From Gavia stellata (taxonomy: Eukaryota > Chordata > Aves > Gaviiformes > Gaviidae): DNA of 64,000 nucleotides. The notes below the pieces were generated by a model. That model saw nothing but the letters and a program-made list of their open reading frames with translations, was not told the origin of the DNA and made no database searches. The stretch covers positions 205,001-269,000 of the forward strand of contig NC_082617.1 of assembly GCF_030936135.1 (NCBI RefSeq), written 5' to 3'. Shown here one piece after another: positions 33,428 to 44,026 of the stretch. Position numbers and translations under genes: made by a program. Numbering within the stretch: position 1 is the first letter of the stretch; the number at the start of each line of letters is the position of its first letter.

Positions 33428-33959
33428 ACGCGGAAACAAACTTCACAGCTCACACTCAGTTATAAAGCAGATATGTCTACTGCGGCGCCGGGTGCAAGGG
33501 GATTCCTCCTCCTGACATGCACACCGGGTTAAAATCATGACAGGTATTGAAAACAGTTAACAACGTTAGTTATTCCTACTGGTTCTACCCCTTAATTAAC
33601 TCTTGGTTAATACTTTTCTTACTTCATCTTAAAGTTGCAGTTCTCTTTTAATTCACCACACCTGCTCAGAGAGTAGGGGGCTTAATTGGGTTGGGGCTTT
33701 TCTAGCTAGGAGGTGTGTTCCTTAGTGTTATAATGAGATTATAATGAAACGAGTTAACTCTAGGGCACTATTTTGGCAGTCCATTCTATTTTTCTAAGAT
33801 TCGTCCTTGTGCTAATCGTTATTGCTAGTTAGCAGAGAGTCAGTGAAGACAGTCTTTATCTCTAATATGTCTAAGTGCCAGGCGCAGTTGTTATGAAGTA
33901 TCTTCTTTACATTCTTCTTTCTTACTTTTAACCCTTGTTTTTCAAGATGTCCTGTAACA
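33421..33959 (-). mobile_element. LTR copy 2 (family A relative), minus orientation
   Basis: Clear similarity to the LTR at 20370 through most of its length (CATGCACACCGGGTTAAAATC, CAGAGAGTAGGGGGCTTA). The left end begins TATTGACACGCGGAAAC, as in the copy at 54804, so these two form a subgroup. No polypurine tract adjoins it. It is either a solo LTR or, given the order of parts, a candidate 5' LTR for the material from 20370. Confidence 0.8.
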
Positions 33960-34929
33960 GAAGTAATCAGTCTTTTAAGCAGTTATTGCTAAACGATGCA
34001 GAAGCTACCAAAAGAAGTTGAAGCAGGTACTTTCCTCCTCACAAGCAGCATATCATTGCAGTGCTTCTCGTATTAAAGTCTCCTCTCTGCTCTGAAGGGT
34101 CCCTGTTTTCTCTGCTCCCAAGGTAAACTCCAGAGCTATTCATGGGGTTTCAAAGAAAGGCACATGTAGTTTACCTGCCTGGGGGGGGGGGGGGGGGGGG
34201 GGGGAAAGGGACTCAGAGCTATGAATGGAGAATGTTTACTAAACACTGCACAGACAAATTAACCAAAGAGCAAACGTTAATGGGAAAAGCTGGGAGCAGA
34301 ATGAGAAGCACCACCCAGCTAAAGCTATCCCAAGCACTTAGGCCTCCATCAAGGAGCACAAGCCCTGAGGCTGATGATGGCTGTTGGATGAGTTTCCCTC
34401 CCCCAGGTGGAAACACCTCTCACTGCCCTGTGCTCAGCCCAAGGAAGGAAAAAGCAATACACCCCACCCCCACATCTAAAGGCATGCCACTCCATTCAAA
34501 GGTAAATTTTGATTTATTTAGATAAACTGCCTGGCCAGTTTTAGCACCTGCCTCTAGAGTAGATTGATTTCATCCACCCCTACCCACAAAAACTTTTGAT
34601 TGAGTGATGTGGAGTCAGGTGGATTTAGACACGCACGCTGCTACCAGGGGACTGGATTTTTAACCTCTTTACAAGTATTCGTTGCTTTGAAGCTGCCCGA
34701 GGGTCAGCACGCCCTCGCTTCTGGAGGTTCTCGCTCTGCGCAGGCACTAAGGAAGACATTTCTGGCGACAGGTTATTTTAAAGCACAGCAGAACATACCA
34801 TTTATGACCTCCTGAGAATTATCTCCCAGACAGATCAGGAAGAAGGGCAAAACTTGTCTATTTAACATGCATTTGGGTTACATGACTGTTAAACATGTTA
34901 AAAATCTCTAACAGAAAAAGTCACCTACA
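33960..34929. other. No gene recognised; contains a 24-base G run
   Basis: Unique sequence with a homopolymer of G at 34181-34204. No exon or mobile element is assigned. Confidence 0.5.
34181..34204. repeat. Poly-G run
   Basis: Twenty-four consecutive G on the plus strand; prone to slippage and assembly error. Confidence 0.95.
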
Positions 34930-35820
34930 CAATGTACGTAGGTGAGCAGGCACTTCTTTACTGCAGCGCTGGATGCACAGGGAATCACTCCACCTCGTGT
35001 GCGTACTTAGTTTCTCCGCTACAGAAGTTATATACAATCAGTATACATATTCATCACATTTCCAAGAAACAATTAACATACTCATACAATTTCCGAGAAC
35101 TCATTAATGTATGTAAATGCTCGTGACACATTCGCCTCCAGGTACACAGGTGGCTGTCTAAGGTCCTCTGGTGGTCGTCCATAGTCTTCCTCATGGTGTC
35201 CTCTAGTTGAATCCCATCTTTGCGCACGCTCAGCTTGGTTGCAAAATTCCATTCTGGGAATCTTCCTAAGTTTTCCCCGGTTTACTGACCAGGCCTACAA
35301 CTTATCATTCTCTTGACAAGCAAATTCTACCTCTTCACAATGCTACATTGTTAAATGCTAGTTTATGATTAAATCAGGGATAGCCCATACCTAGTTACCC
35401 TTATACACAATATATATATAAAATTTAATCTTTATTAATCGCTCTCTGGATTATACTTTTCTATCAATATCCATACTTAAAATAATCAATGCTTATTTCT
35501 ATTAATATCTATTGATTGGCATTCTTGATATTTGAATCAAGGTGGGAAAGGTAAGGAATTTTCCAAGCAGCATCACTAGTGCATATCAGGTCACATTGTC
35601 ACAGGACTCAAACAAAACTTTTCTATTCAATTCTTCATCGTTCCATCTCGTTACTGTTAGTTCCTTAGTATGGAACGGCAACACCCTGGTGAGGTTCCTA
35701 TGGTTATTGTTTCTAACTTAACAATCCTAACTTACGCATTTGTATTTTATTATTTTATTTATTAATCAATTTTAATGTTTCTATATGATCATATTTAGAT
35801 TATTTTAGAATCAATAAACA
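34930..35820 (-). mobile_element. Probable ERV LTR of another family, minus orientation
   Basis: CTTCTTTACTGCAGCGCTGG followed by ATGCACAGGGAATCACTCC resembles the R/U5 edge of the LTRs listed here (TTTATTGCAGCGCTGGGTGCA). The AT-rich remainder has no other match I can name. Boundaries are uncertain. Confidence 0.4.
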
Positions 35821-38563
35821 AGCCTTTAAAAAACTGTATAAATTACCCTTGGAGTAATTTGCACCCAAATCTGGGGAGAGGGTTGGAGCCGTGGAGGTGG
35901 GAGTGCAGGTCCCGCATCCCCCCGGTGAAGCGTGGGACAGGCTAAGAACCAACATCTTCAGCTCACGCAAGCAACAGAGCTGGGACTGGGCCACTGCTTT
36001 GCCCAGGTGCCGGCACCTGAAGTGCCCTGGGATGCCACCGCACAGCTGGGGACGGTGTCCCGGGGCTGGGGAGTGAAGGCCATGTCTTTGGGGGGCTTTG
36101 GGGGTCAGTGTAGGTGTTGATATCTGTATTGGCAATGCTCCTTTTTATTTGTTGGTTTTGTTATATTTTCCTGTTTCGGGGCCTCGATGCCGAAGAACTG
36201 CAGCGATATGTGTGCAATTTAACCTTTTCCATGGAAAGTTATTTTCAAAATAAATAAATAAAAAAAAAAAAAGAAAAAAATGGAGAAGAAAAAACCCTTT
36301 TGCCTCTTTGTTTCCCTCCAGCACAGCCTGGCTCTGCCTGATCCTCTCCCCTGGAGGTAGGGGACATCTCACCAGCCCAGCCCTGGTTGCACACCCACCC
36401 TTGCTACATGGGTGCTATCACCCCTCTCCGCGGCAGCACAGCAATGCCCCGCGGAGAAACTGAGGCACAAACCACCACATGCGTGACAATGGTTACACCC
36501 CGCCTGTGCGACATAAGGGTGGCTGTGCCCGGGGTCCCAAGTCCTGGGAGCTGCTCCCAAGCCCTGGAGCATCCTTCCCTGCCCCTGCGGGGAGCTCTTG
36601 AGGGTGACATGGTGTCAGTGCCTGGGGCTATCCCTCTGCTTGTGCCATGTCCCCACCTGGCCCTGTAGATGCCCTGAGAAACACAAGTGGCTTCAGAGCC
36701 TTCTTGGGTACAGGGCGGTGAGAGGAGCGGCACAGAAACCGCAGGAATAGCCAAGCCCTCGCGAGGCCAATTACGCCGAGGAGCAGTTGGGCTCTGCCAA
36801 GGCAGGGAAGAAAAGCAGCGCACGCTCAGCTGCCAGCCCGGCCGGCGCAGGCAGGGTGAGGGGTGGCGGGTCGGGGGGCAGCAGGTTCGGGGAGCCCCAT
36901 GGGGAGGGCAGGTTGGCTCAGGGATGTGGGGCTGGGTGCAAGGCTGGCCAGGGCCAGGCTGTGGGTACCTGTCTGTGCCCACAGCTGTGGAGCAGTGCTG
37001 CCACTTGGGATGGTGGGAGAAGGGGCTGGAAAGGGACTCTGGAGAAACTGCCAGCAATGAGCCGGGGGGGTATTTACAACCCAAAGATCCCAGGTGTGCT
37101 TTGCGCCCTTTTGCACTGTATTTTAACGTGTTCAAACTGCAGTGTTTCTACCCTTTCTTTTTCATTTTACCAGAAATAACCTCTGCTGCTTTGACTTTTT
37201 TCATTTGACCAGCAAGCCAGGTTTTTTCTGCTGCCTCCCCTTGGATGTGGCGTTGCACCTCACGTTTGCACAGACTCTGGTAGTTTTTACACTATTTATT
37301 GGCAGACTGACTTTCTGTATATTTATTCACCCTTTGCACCCTAGCTGGCAGCGGCGACATGGGTTGGGTGCCTCTATCCCAGCTCCCCCTCTTTGCTCTG
37401 AGGGCTCAGTCACCCCATGAAGGGGTGAGGGAACATTTTTGCTGGGTTTTCGGGAGATATACAGCACTATTCAGGGGAGCACACACAATTGTTCCCCAGG
37501 CTCAGAGAGGGGAGATTTCATTTTGGCCCTGGGTGCTCTTTGAATGAGGGGATGAATGTTAGCAGAAAAAGCATGGATTGCTATAAAAAAAAGAGATGGC
37601 TCTGCTGTACACGGAGAAAAAGAAACCTTCCCAATCACACCAGCCCAGCGGGGAAAAGCACAAGACATGCTGAGCGCTGACCCTGGACAGGGCTCTTCTC
37701 TCTTGTACCCACAGGACAAGATCCCCTCTAGCAGGTGTCCCCATAAAACACGGGCAGGCAGTCATGGCTGGGCAATGTCACACACAGAAAACACAGTGCC
37801 CTGGCTGTGCATCGGCCCTCACAGCAGCCAGAGCCCGCTCACAGCTGTTTGCAGCATGATAAGGTGGGTTATGAAACACACCAAAGTTGTTGAACAAAAG
37901 AGACCAGTCGGGCTGTTTCAGCTCCTTTCCAGAGCCCGGGGTGGTTTGACAAGGGGAAGATGGATGAGAACACACCAGTCCCTTCACGCAGCAGGGGCCT
38001 TGCCTCGGTGCACCATGAGACGGCAGGCTGGGACTGTCTGTACTGATAAAAGCAGCTCCCTGTGCCAGGCTGGATGTGGTTTGTGAGGTTGCAGAGCCCC
38101 GTAACTGCCTCAGCGTGTGATAAACCCGGCCATCCCCACCTATGCCGCAGGAGAAGGCAGCACCTTCCCTGTGGTGGTAGCCTTTCCTTCTGGAAAATGG
38201 ATGCTGGATGGGAGTGGAGTGACCTGCACTCCTGCAAATGTCTACATTTCCATAATTCATACTCAAATCTCTACAATTTAATTTCCCTGGGCTCAAACCC
38301 CTGTAATCTTCCTCCACACCTCGTTTCTCCCTCACGGTGTGTGGCAGAGTGGCCCTGGGCCTGGCCGCCCCAACAGCTTGGCAGGGGGGACGGCTGGGTG
38401 GCTTTGGACCCCCGTCAGGACGTCGTGTCCTGTGGGGACGTCGGTGATACTGGGGTTGGAGGAGCTCGACTCGGCCAGGCCGTAGTGGGGATGGCGGGCC
38501 TGGGGAGCCAGTCCTGCCCTGACAGAAATGGGGTGCCACCCTGGCACCCGCCACACCACTTCC
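35821..38563. other. No gene recognised upstream of EXOC7
   Basis: Contains an A-rich stretch (36247-36280) and otherwise unique, moderately GC-rich sequence. No exon on either strand could be assigned to a known family. Confidence 0.5.
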
Positions 38564-38848
38564 AACATGGCGGCGCAGCTGCCCACCACTCCCAAACTGC
38601 CCGTTACGAGGGGCAGTGCGCATGCGCCTCTTCCCCTCTGGGACAACAGCGCATGCGCGTTCAGGGCTGGTGCCTTTCCGGCCCCTACTTAAATGGAGAC
38701 CACTCTGCAGGGGGCCCTTGGTCGTGCTGCGCATGCTCAATGTGTCTTGCCGCTCCCAAGATGGCGCCGCGGCAGTGACGGGAGGGCGGAAGAGGGTGTC
38801 TGCAGTGGGACTGAACGGTGGAGCGCGGCCCCGGCGCTCCGCGGCAGG
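38564..38848 (+). promoter_or_regulatory. EXOC7 promoter: CpG island with three NRF1-type and two YY1-type sites
   Basis: The palindrome TGCGCATGCGC or its core occurs at 38617-38628, 38649-38658 and 38728-38736, the pattern bound by NRF1. AACATGGCGGC (38564-38574) and AAGATGGCGCCGC (38758-38770) fit YY1. There is no TATA box. This is a typical housekeeping promoter directly upstream of the start codon. Confidence 0.7.
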
Positions 38849-38908
38849 ATGATCCCCGCCGAGGAGGTGTCGGCCCGCAGGAGGGCGATCGAGGACAAGC
38901 TCAAGCAG
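38849..38908 (+). CDS. EXOC7: EXOC7 coding exon 1
   Basis: ATG at 38849 in a CpG island; encodes MIPAEEVSARRRAIEDKLKQ; donor GTAGGG. Exactly 20 codons, the same exon length and end (DKLKQ) I recall for vertebrate EXOC7. Confidence 0.9.
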
Positions 38909-41900
38909 GTAGGGCTGGGCTAGGGCCCTGCTGCGGGCCCTGCCGGGGCCGGGGCCTGGTCCCGGGCCCGCAGCCCCAGCGCGTTGCCTAGGAGATGGGC
39001 CTGGGAGCTGCCACGGAGGCCCCCTCCGGGCCTGGGAGCGTCCCGCGGCCCCCTAAGGGCCTGGTCACCCCGCTCCGGGCCTGTCAGCATCCCCAGGTCC
39101 CCTTCAGGGCCGAGGGCCCTTAGTTTTCAGGGTCAGGAGGTATTTCTGCCCCGCGCTTTGGGCCTGGGGCCCCGCTCTTAGGGCCTGGTAGCTTCTGGGG
39201 GCTCTCCCTTCAGGTCCTCAGGTGCAGCCTGTGGGGCCAGCCCTTGCAGGTTGCTGTGTCCCGTCCGTCCCCCCCACCCCATCTCTGGGCTTTGGTGACT
39301 TGAAAACAGCCCTTGGTGGTTGCTTTGCGTTGGCTGCTTGAGTTCACGGCTGTGTGGGGGATTTGGATGGTGCCTGTGCAACACCTGTGTTGTGCTGTGG
39401 CAGGCAAATGTGGTCTTGTGCCAGTGTGCCTCTGTGGTAAAGGTGTTAACGTTATATTGTGCTGTGACTTCAGTGTGCTAAGGCTCATGGGTTTGGGATA
39501 TTAGAGGGAAATGAGTAATCCATAAACCCCTCACTTATGATATGTGTCTCTCACCTCGGTTCAGTTGTTGTGATTTCTGCGAAGAGGTGGCATATTAAAA
39601 TGTGGTGTCAGCATCAGATCAAAGATTGTTTGCTGCAGTGTTTACCAGGACTTGTAAAAACGTACGTGTAGCATGTAGTGACTTAAATGCTCCATGTTCA
39701 GAATTGAAGACTAGTTTTTCATCCTGCTGACAGGAAGAAGAACCCCTGTCCTTTATCAAAGAGAGCCTTGAGAAGAGTGACCAGCTTACAAAGAACATGG
39801 TAAGGAGGTCCTTGAAGTTCAGCCCTAATGTTGGGCCTCGGTTTACTTTTTCTTAGGACAATCTGTTTTCAAGGCTGTCATTGTGCCTATCTGAGGAATG
39901 CAGAGTAATGAACCACTTGCTCTGCATCTGTGTTTGACACTTCAGTGGCTGGGCGAAGTGGGAAACTGATGAATGTTTAAATCCTAAGCTTCTCTCCTGA
40001 GGAGATGAGGGCTCAAATGAGTCTGTCCTCTCTCTTGGGAATAGGTATTAATAGACCCCAGACTAGTTTGTGCAACAGCATCATGTTGTTGCTTCATAAA
40101 GTCAGGTCTCGTTTGGAGTTTTATTTTGGGAGTGTTCTGCTTAGGAGGTAGAAAGTAATTACCACGCTCTAATTGCTCCTAAGCCCTCAGCTAGTATACT
40201 ATGTCCCGTTTTGGGCTTAGTGCTTCAAGAAGGTCATAGAGGCACTGCCAGAGAAGTGTGGAAAACATAACATAGGAGTGAGTCTTGAAAGAATTACATT
40301 TTTGCCTGGAAAAGATGACATTAAGGCTCCATTTATGAGCTTACTAAGAGGTTTTCCACCTTTCAGAAGCAATATCGCAGTCCCTTTTAAAAACTAAATG
40401 TCTATGATGGAAAAGAAGGTTCTCGCTATACTGGTCCTGTGTCGTCGTGTTGTGCATCTCATATTTGGGTCTTAGTGGTATGGAGCAAAGTGGCAGCCGG
40501 TTTATGTTTTTGTTCTTTTTACCTAGGGCACCTCTAGGCAGTTCCTGTGGTTTTGTTTTCTGCTGTCAAATAAAATTTTGCTCCTCCTTAGTACTGTCTT
40601 GAAACATTAGCTTCACACTTTACAAACATCTAATTCAAGCTTGGCCCGTCTCTGTACGGCAGGTGATCTATTTTGTGATTATTAATACAAATTAGGACAT
40701 AGAGGGATTAAACAGCCTGCTTTAGGAGCCATGGCAAATTAGTAGCAGAGCCCAAAAAGTGAAGCTGGGACTTGAAGGTCCCTGCTTGCCCTGCTCTAAC
40801 TGCTGTCCAACTGTATGGGTCCAGGTGGAAGGACGTCCTCAGCTCTCTGTTTCTCTCTTGGCGTGTAGGTTTCTATTCTTTCCTCCTTTGAAAGTCGTTT
40901 GATGAAGCTGGAGAACTCGATCATCCCTGTCCATAAACAGACAGAGAACCTGCAGCGCTTGCAGGAGAACGTGGAGAAGACCCTGTCCTGCTTGGATCAC
41001 GTCATCAGTTACTCCCATGTGGCTAAGGACACAGAGAAGATCCTAAAGGAAGGGTGAGTTGAGCAGCTAGATCTTACTGGGGTGCTTCATCCTCTTGAAC
41101 TTTTGGTAGGGGACCTGACTCCACACACTCATCATAATGTTCCCTGTACCCTTCCCACACTCTTTTCCCACTGTCAGTCCACAATGAAGCTGCCTGACTT
41201 GACCTTCAGCAATCCCCAGAGGGCAAAGTCTGCTCAGACCCTGGTGTCTCTTCCAGGATTTGCAGACATGCTGCCATATGAATCTCATGAGCATTGGTGG
41301 CTTCTCTTCTTTCCTCTACCCTTTTCCCAAAGGTTCTTCCTGCCCTCTTGATGTTGTCGCTGCATCCAGGATGAATCAGAACTGTTCTGGAGCCTGCTTT
41401 CAGTCTCTGGGAAGGTGCTGTGATGGCCCTTCTCTGGGGTGGGATGTGCAGCTTCCTCTACCTTCCCATCAGGGCCTGACTGGGAAAGGATGGCAAGGCT
41501 GAGAGTTGTGTGCTGCTCCATCATCAGTACTTCTGCACTTGCTGCATGGATTGGGTATTCTGCTGTGCTATTGAGTGGAGGCAAAAGGGAATCCCATGAC
41601 CTCCTCCTAGTTGAAGAAAAGGCAATTTAAATGTTCCTTGTTATTTTTATCCTGAGTTTGGTCTGGTGCTTTCTTGATACCTTCTTTCTTTGCTTCTTCT
41701 GTTTCTTTTTGGTTTTATTTTCAGCCCCACTGGGAGGCTGGAGGAGTACTTGAATTGCAAGGACAAAATCCAGAAGGCGGTGGAATACTTCCAGGACAAC
41801 AATCCAGACAGCCCAGAGCTGAACCGCGTGGTAGGTCATGGGTCTGGAACCTGGCATGGGTAAGAGGGACAGATGTAGCCCTGCTGCTTGCCCTCTTGCT

Positions 41901-44026
41901 TGCTGCCTTGTAAAGAAGGTGTTTGGGCACAGCTAAAGAAACAATTGTTTTGGCTTCTGTTTAAGTCTGCACTCAGCAGTGTTTCTGCTTGTGGCGTTTT
42001 GCTTTCTCTACGCACTGTGCCATAGGACTTCTGAAAGTGCATCTTGCACGTGTGGTGGAGTTGATTGAACCTCTTCCTGAGCAGCTCTTGTCAGTCCTTC
42101 AACTGCTTGAACGGAATGGGAGATCTGTTTAAATCCCACTTGAAAACTGAGCAACTCCCAAGCCTTTTTTTAGTTAATTTGCTTTAAAAGTTTCTTAGTT
42201 ACAGGTGTTGGAGTTTGAAGCATGTGGTTAGAAACGCTGCAGAAAGTACGTTCTTATACAGAAATACTTGTGAGTGACTGATTACAGAAGCCCTGTGCTG
42301 CTTCTGTCCTTCTGCTGTTGTGTGCCAGAAATCCCTCTTTGAGAGGGGCAAGGAGTCCCTGGAGTCAGAGTTCCGCAGCTTGATGACACGACACAGCAAG
42401 CCGGTCCCACCCATCCTCATCCTGGACCTGATCAGCGGGGATGATGAAATGGAGACGCAGGAGGAGATGTCTCTGGAGCACCTCCCGGAGAGCGTCCTGC
42501 ACGATATCATCGGCATTTCTGGCTGGCTGGTGGAAAACGGCAGGAATCAAGGTTGGTAGTGCTGTGTGTTGTTCCCTTGTAGTTCTGTATCAGGTGAGTG
42601 CTCTCCAACTACTTACTGCATGTGGCTGAGACCAAAAGTAGGGTGTTGAGGGTTGTGTGTAGCACTGTACAGCTTTGATTGCAGATCACACACCTTCAGC
42701 CTTGAAGCCTCTGCTCAGGTGCTGCTGTGCTAACAAACCATGACTCACACTGCCGTTGGTAGCTAGCAGCGCTAGCAAAACTAGTGACTGCCTTAGTGGC
42801 ACCTTTTAGGTGAGTAGTTCAGTCTCCTTTCAATCACCTTCTTAAGATCCTCCTTTTTTTTTTTTACAGCTTTTGTAGTGAGTGATGGTTTGTCAGTTGA
42901 ACAGAATGATCTGGTGAATATGATGAGAGAGCGAGCTGTGTAAATAAAGCATAAATTGTCTTAATGCATAGCCTGTCCTATAGCAGAAATCCATTTAACT
43001 TGCATCTGTGATGCCTTCTGATGGAGCTGCAACTATCTAGTGCTCCATCATTATAAGTGTTATAAATGTGTGAGACACTGGTCACTTATTCCCATTTGGG
43101 AACTATTTATGAACAGAACTTTTTGTAGTAAATGTGACCAAGGGTGGGGGGGGGAAGCAGCACAGACGACTTTCTTCAGTCAGTACATGTCTCTTCTTTC
43201 CTGTTCTGCAGCATCAAAATCTGCCTACAGCTTTATACTCCTTTATTAACTTTTTCTTTGGGAGTGAACAATTTTGTGGACTTGTTACAGGAAACCTGTA
43301 CTTTCACATACATATAGCTACTAGAATCACCCCCCACCTCAATGATTTGCTTCTGAGTGGGGATTACTGTGCTTACCAAGTATGACAAACATCTTTTAAA
43401 AGCTTCTTAAGAACTTTTCCATGATCAAAGGTGACTGAAGCATATATAGCATATTTTGTTAGTCAGTTTGTATTCTGCTTTCAAATGATGAACGCCTCAT
43501 TTAGTTCCTGAATGCCCTGAATCCTGAGAAGTGTGTGAAGTCTCTCATGTTAGAAACTGAGCACTTGAATTGACAAGGTCTTGCACAAATGTCTCCCATC
43601 AGTTCCACAGCTGATGTGCTCTTGGTGCACAGACTTGTTGTGTGTGGTGGGAGGGCTGGAATGAATACTGTGGGGGAAGGAAGAAGAAGTAGTAGTTTTT
43701 GAAGAAAATAGGAGAAGCTCTGGGAGGGAAAAACACCTCGGGTCCCACATCAATGCTACTAGGGCCCCTTAGGGGCACAGAGTGTTTCAGGAAAGGTTTG
43801 TTTTATCATATAGTGTTCCCTGTTTGCCTATAATCTTGTTTCTACCTTGTCTCCCTAGATTTTGTGCCTGTTTATTTCCAAATCCGCTCTGTCCAGCTTG
43901 ACCGCTCCATCAAGGGGCTGAAAGACCATTTCCGTAAGAACAGCTCCTCCACTGGAGTGCCATATTCCCCTGCCGTTCAGAACAAAAGGAAGGACACCCC
44001 CACCAAAAAGCCACTCAAGAGACCAG
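38849..44026 (+). CDS. EXOC7: EXOC7 (Exo70) homologue, coding exons 1-6, N-terminal part
   Basis: Exo70 is the exocyst subunit that binds phosphoinositides at the plasma membrane and tethers secretory vesicles. Six plus-strand exons encode about 269 residues of its N-terminal coiled-coil and linker region, opening MIPAEEVSARRRAIEDKLKQ. Exons are 38849-38908, 39734-39799, 40869-41053, 41725-41830, 42329-42551 and 43859-44026, with all phases consistent and no stop. Later exons (the helical body and the C-terminal membrane-binding part) were not found in the remaining 20 kb. Some normally conserved positions differ, for example LNCKDKIQ where I recall LGCMAKIQ in birds. The gene is either split by a very long intron or is a truncated paralogue. 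Confidence 0.88.
39734..39799 (+). CDS. EXOC7: EXOC7 coding exon 2
   Basis: Encodes EEEPLSFIKESLEKSDQLTK and NM between CTGACAG and GTAAGG; 22 codons in phase. Confidence 0.9.
40869..41053 (+). CDS. EXOC7: EXOC7 coding exon 3
   Basis: Encodes VSILSSFESRLMKLENSIIP through HVAKDTEKILKEG, the coiled-coil region. The Tyr-Tyr before HVA in family members is Tyr-Ser here. The exon ends two bases into a Gly codon, completed by exon 4. Confidence 0.9.
41725..41830 (+). CDS. EXOC7: EXOC7 coding exon 4
   Basis: Encodes PTGRLEEYLNCKDKIQKAVE then YFQDNNPDSPELNRV, in phase. The NCKDKIQ segment differs from the usual GCMAKIQ or GSMAKIQ. Confidence 0.9.
42329..42551 (+). CDS. EXOC7: EXOC7 coding exon 5
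   Basis: Encodes KSLFERGKESLESEFRSLMT, then PPILILDLISGDDEMETQEE and LEHLPESVLHDIIGISGWLV. The frame is intact; donor GTTGGT. Confidence 0.9.
43859..44026 (+). CDS. EXOC7: EXOC7 coding exon 6
   Basis: Encodes DFVPVYFQIRSVQLDRSIKG then KDHFRKNSSSTGVPYSPAVQ and the basic DTPTKKPLKRP tail that precedes the alternatively spliced part of EXOC7. Donor GTGAGT. Where family members read MNVYYQIRSSQ, this copy reads VPVYFQIRSVQ. Confidence 0.9.

Noticed and set aside
31316-33515. Overlapping frames of 430 to 719 codons on both strands in the CpG-rich block
   Set aside because: Extreme GC content removes stop codons in all frames; compositions are Pro/Arg/Gly-rich, no domain is seen, and two of the frames are duplicated in the non-coding repeat at 50254.
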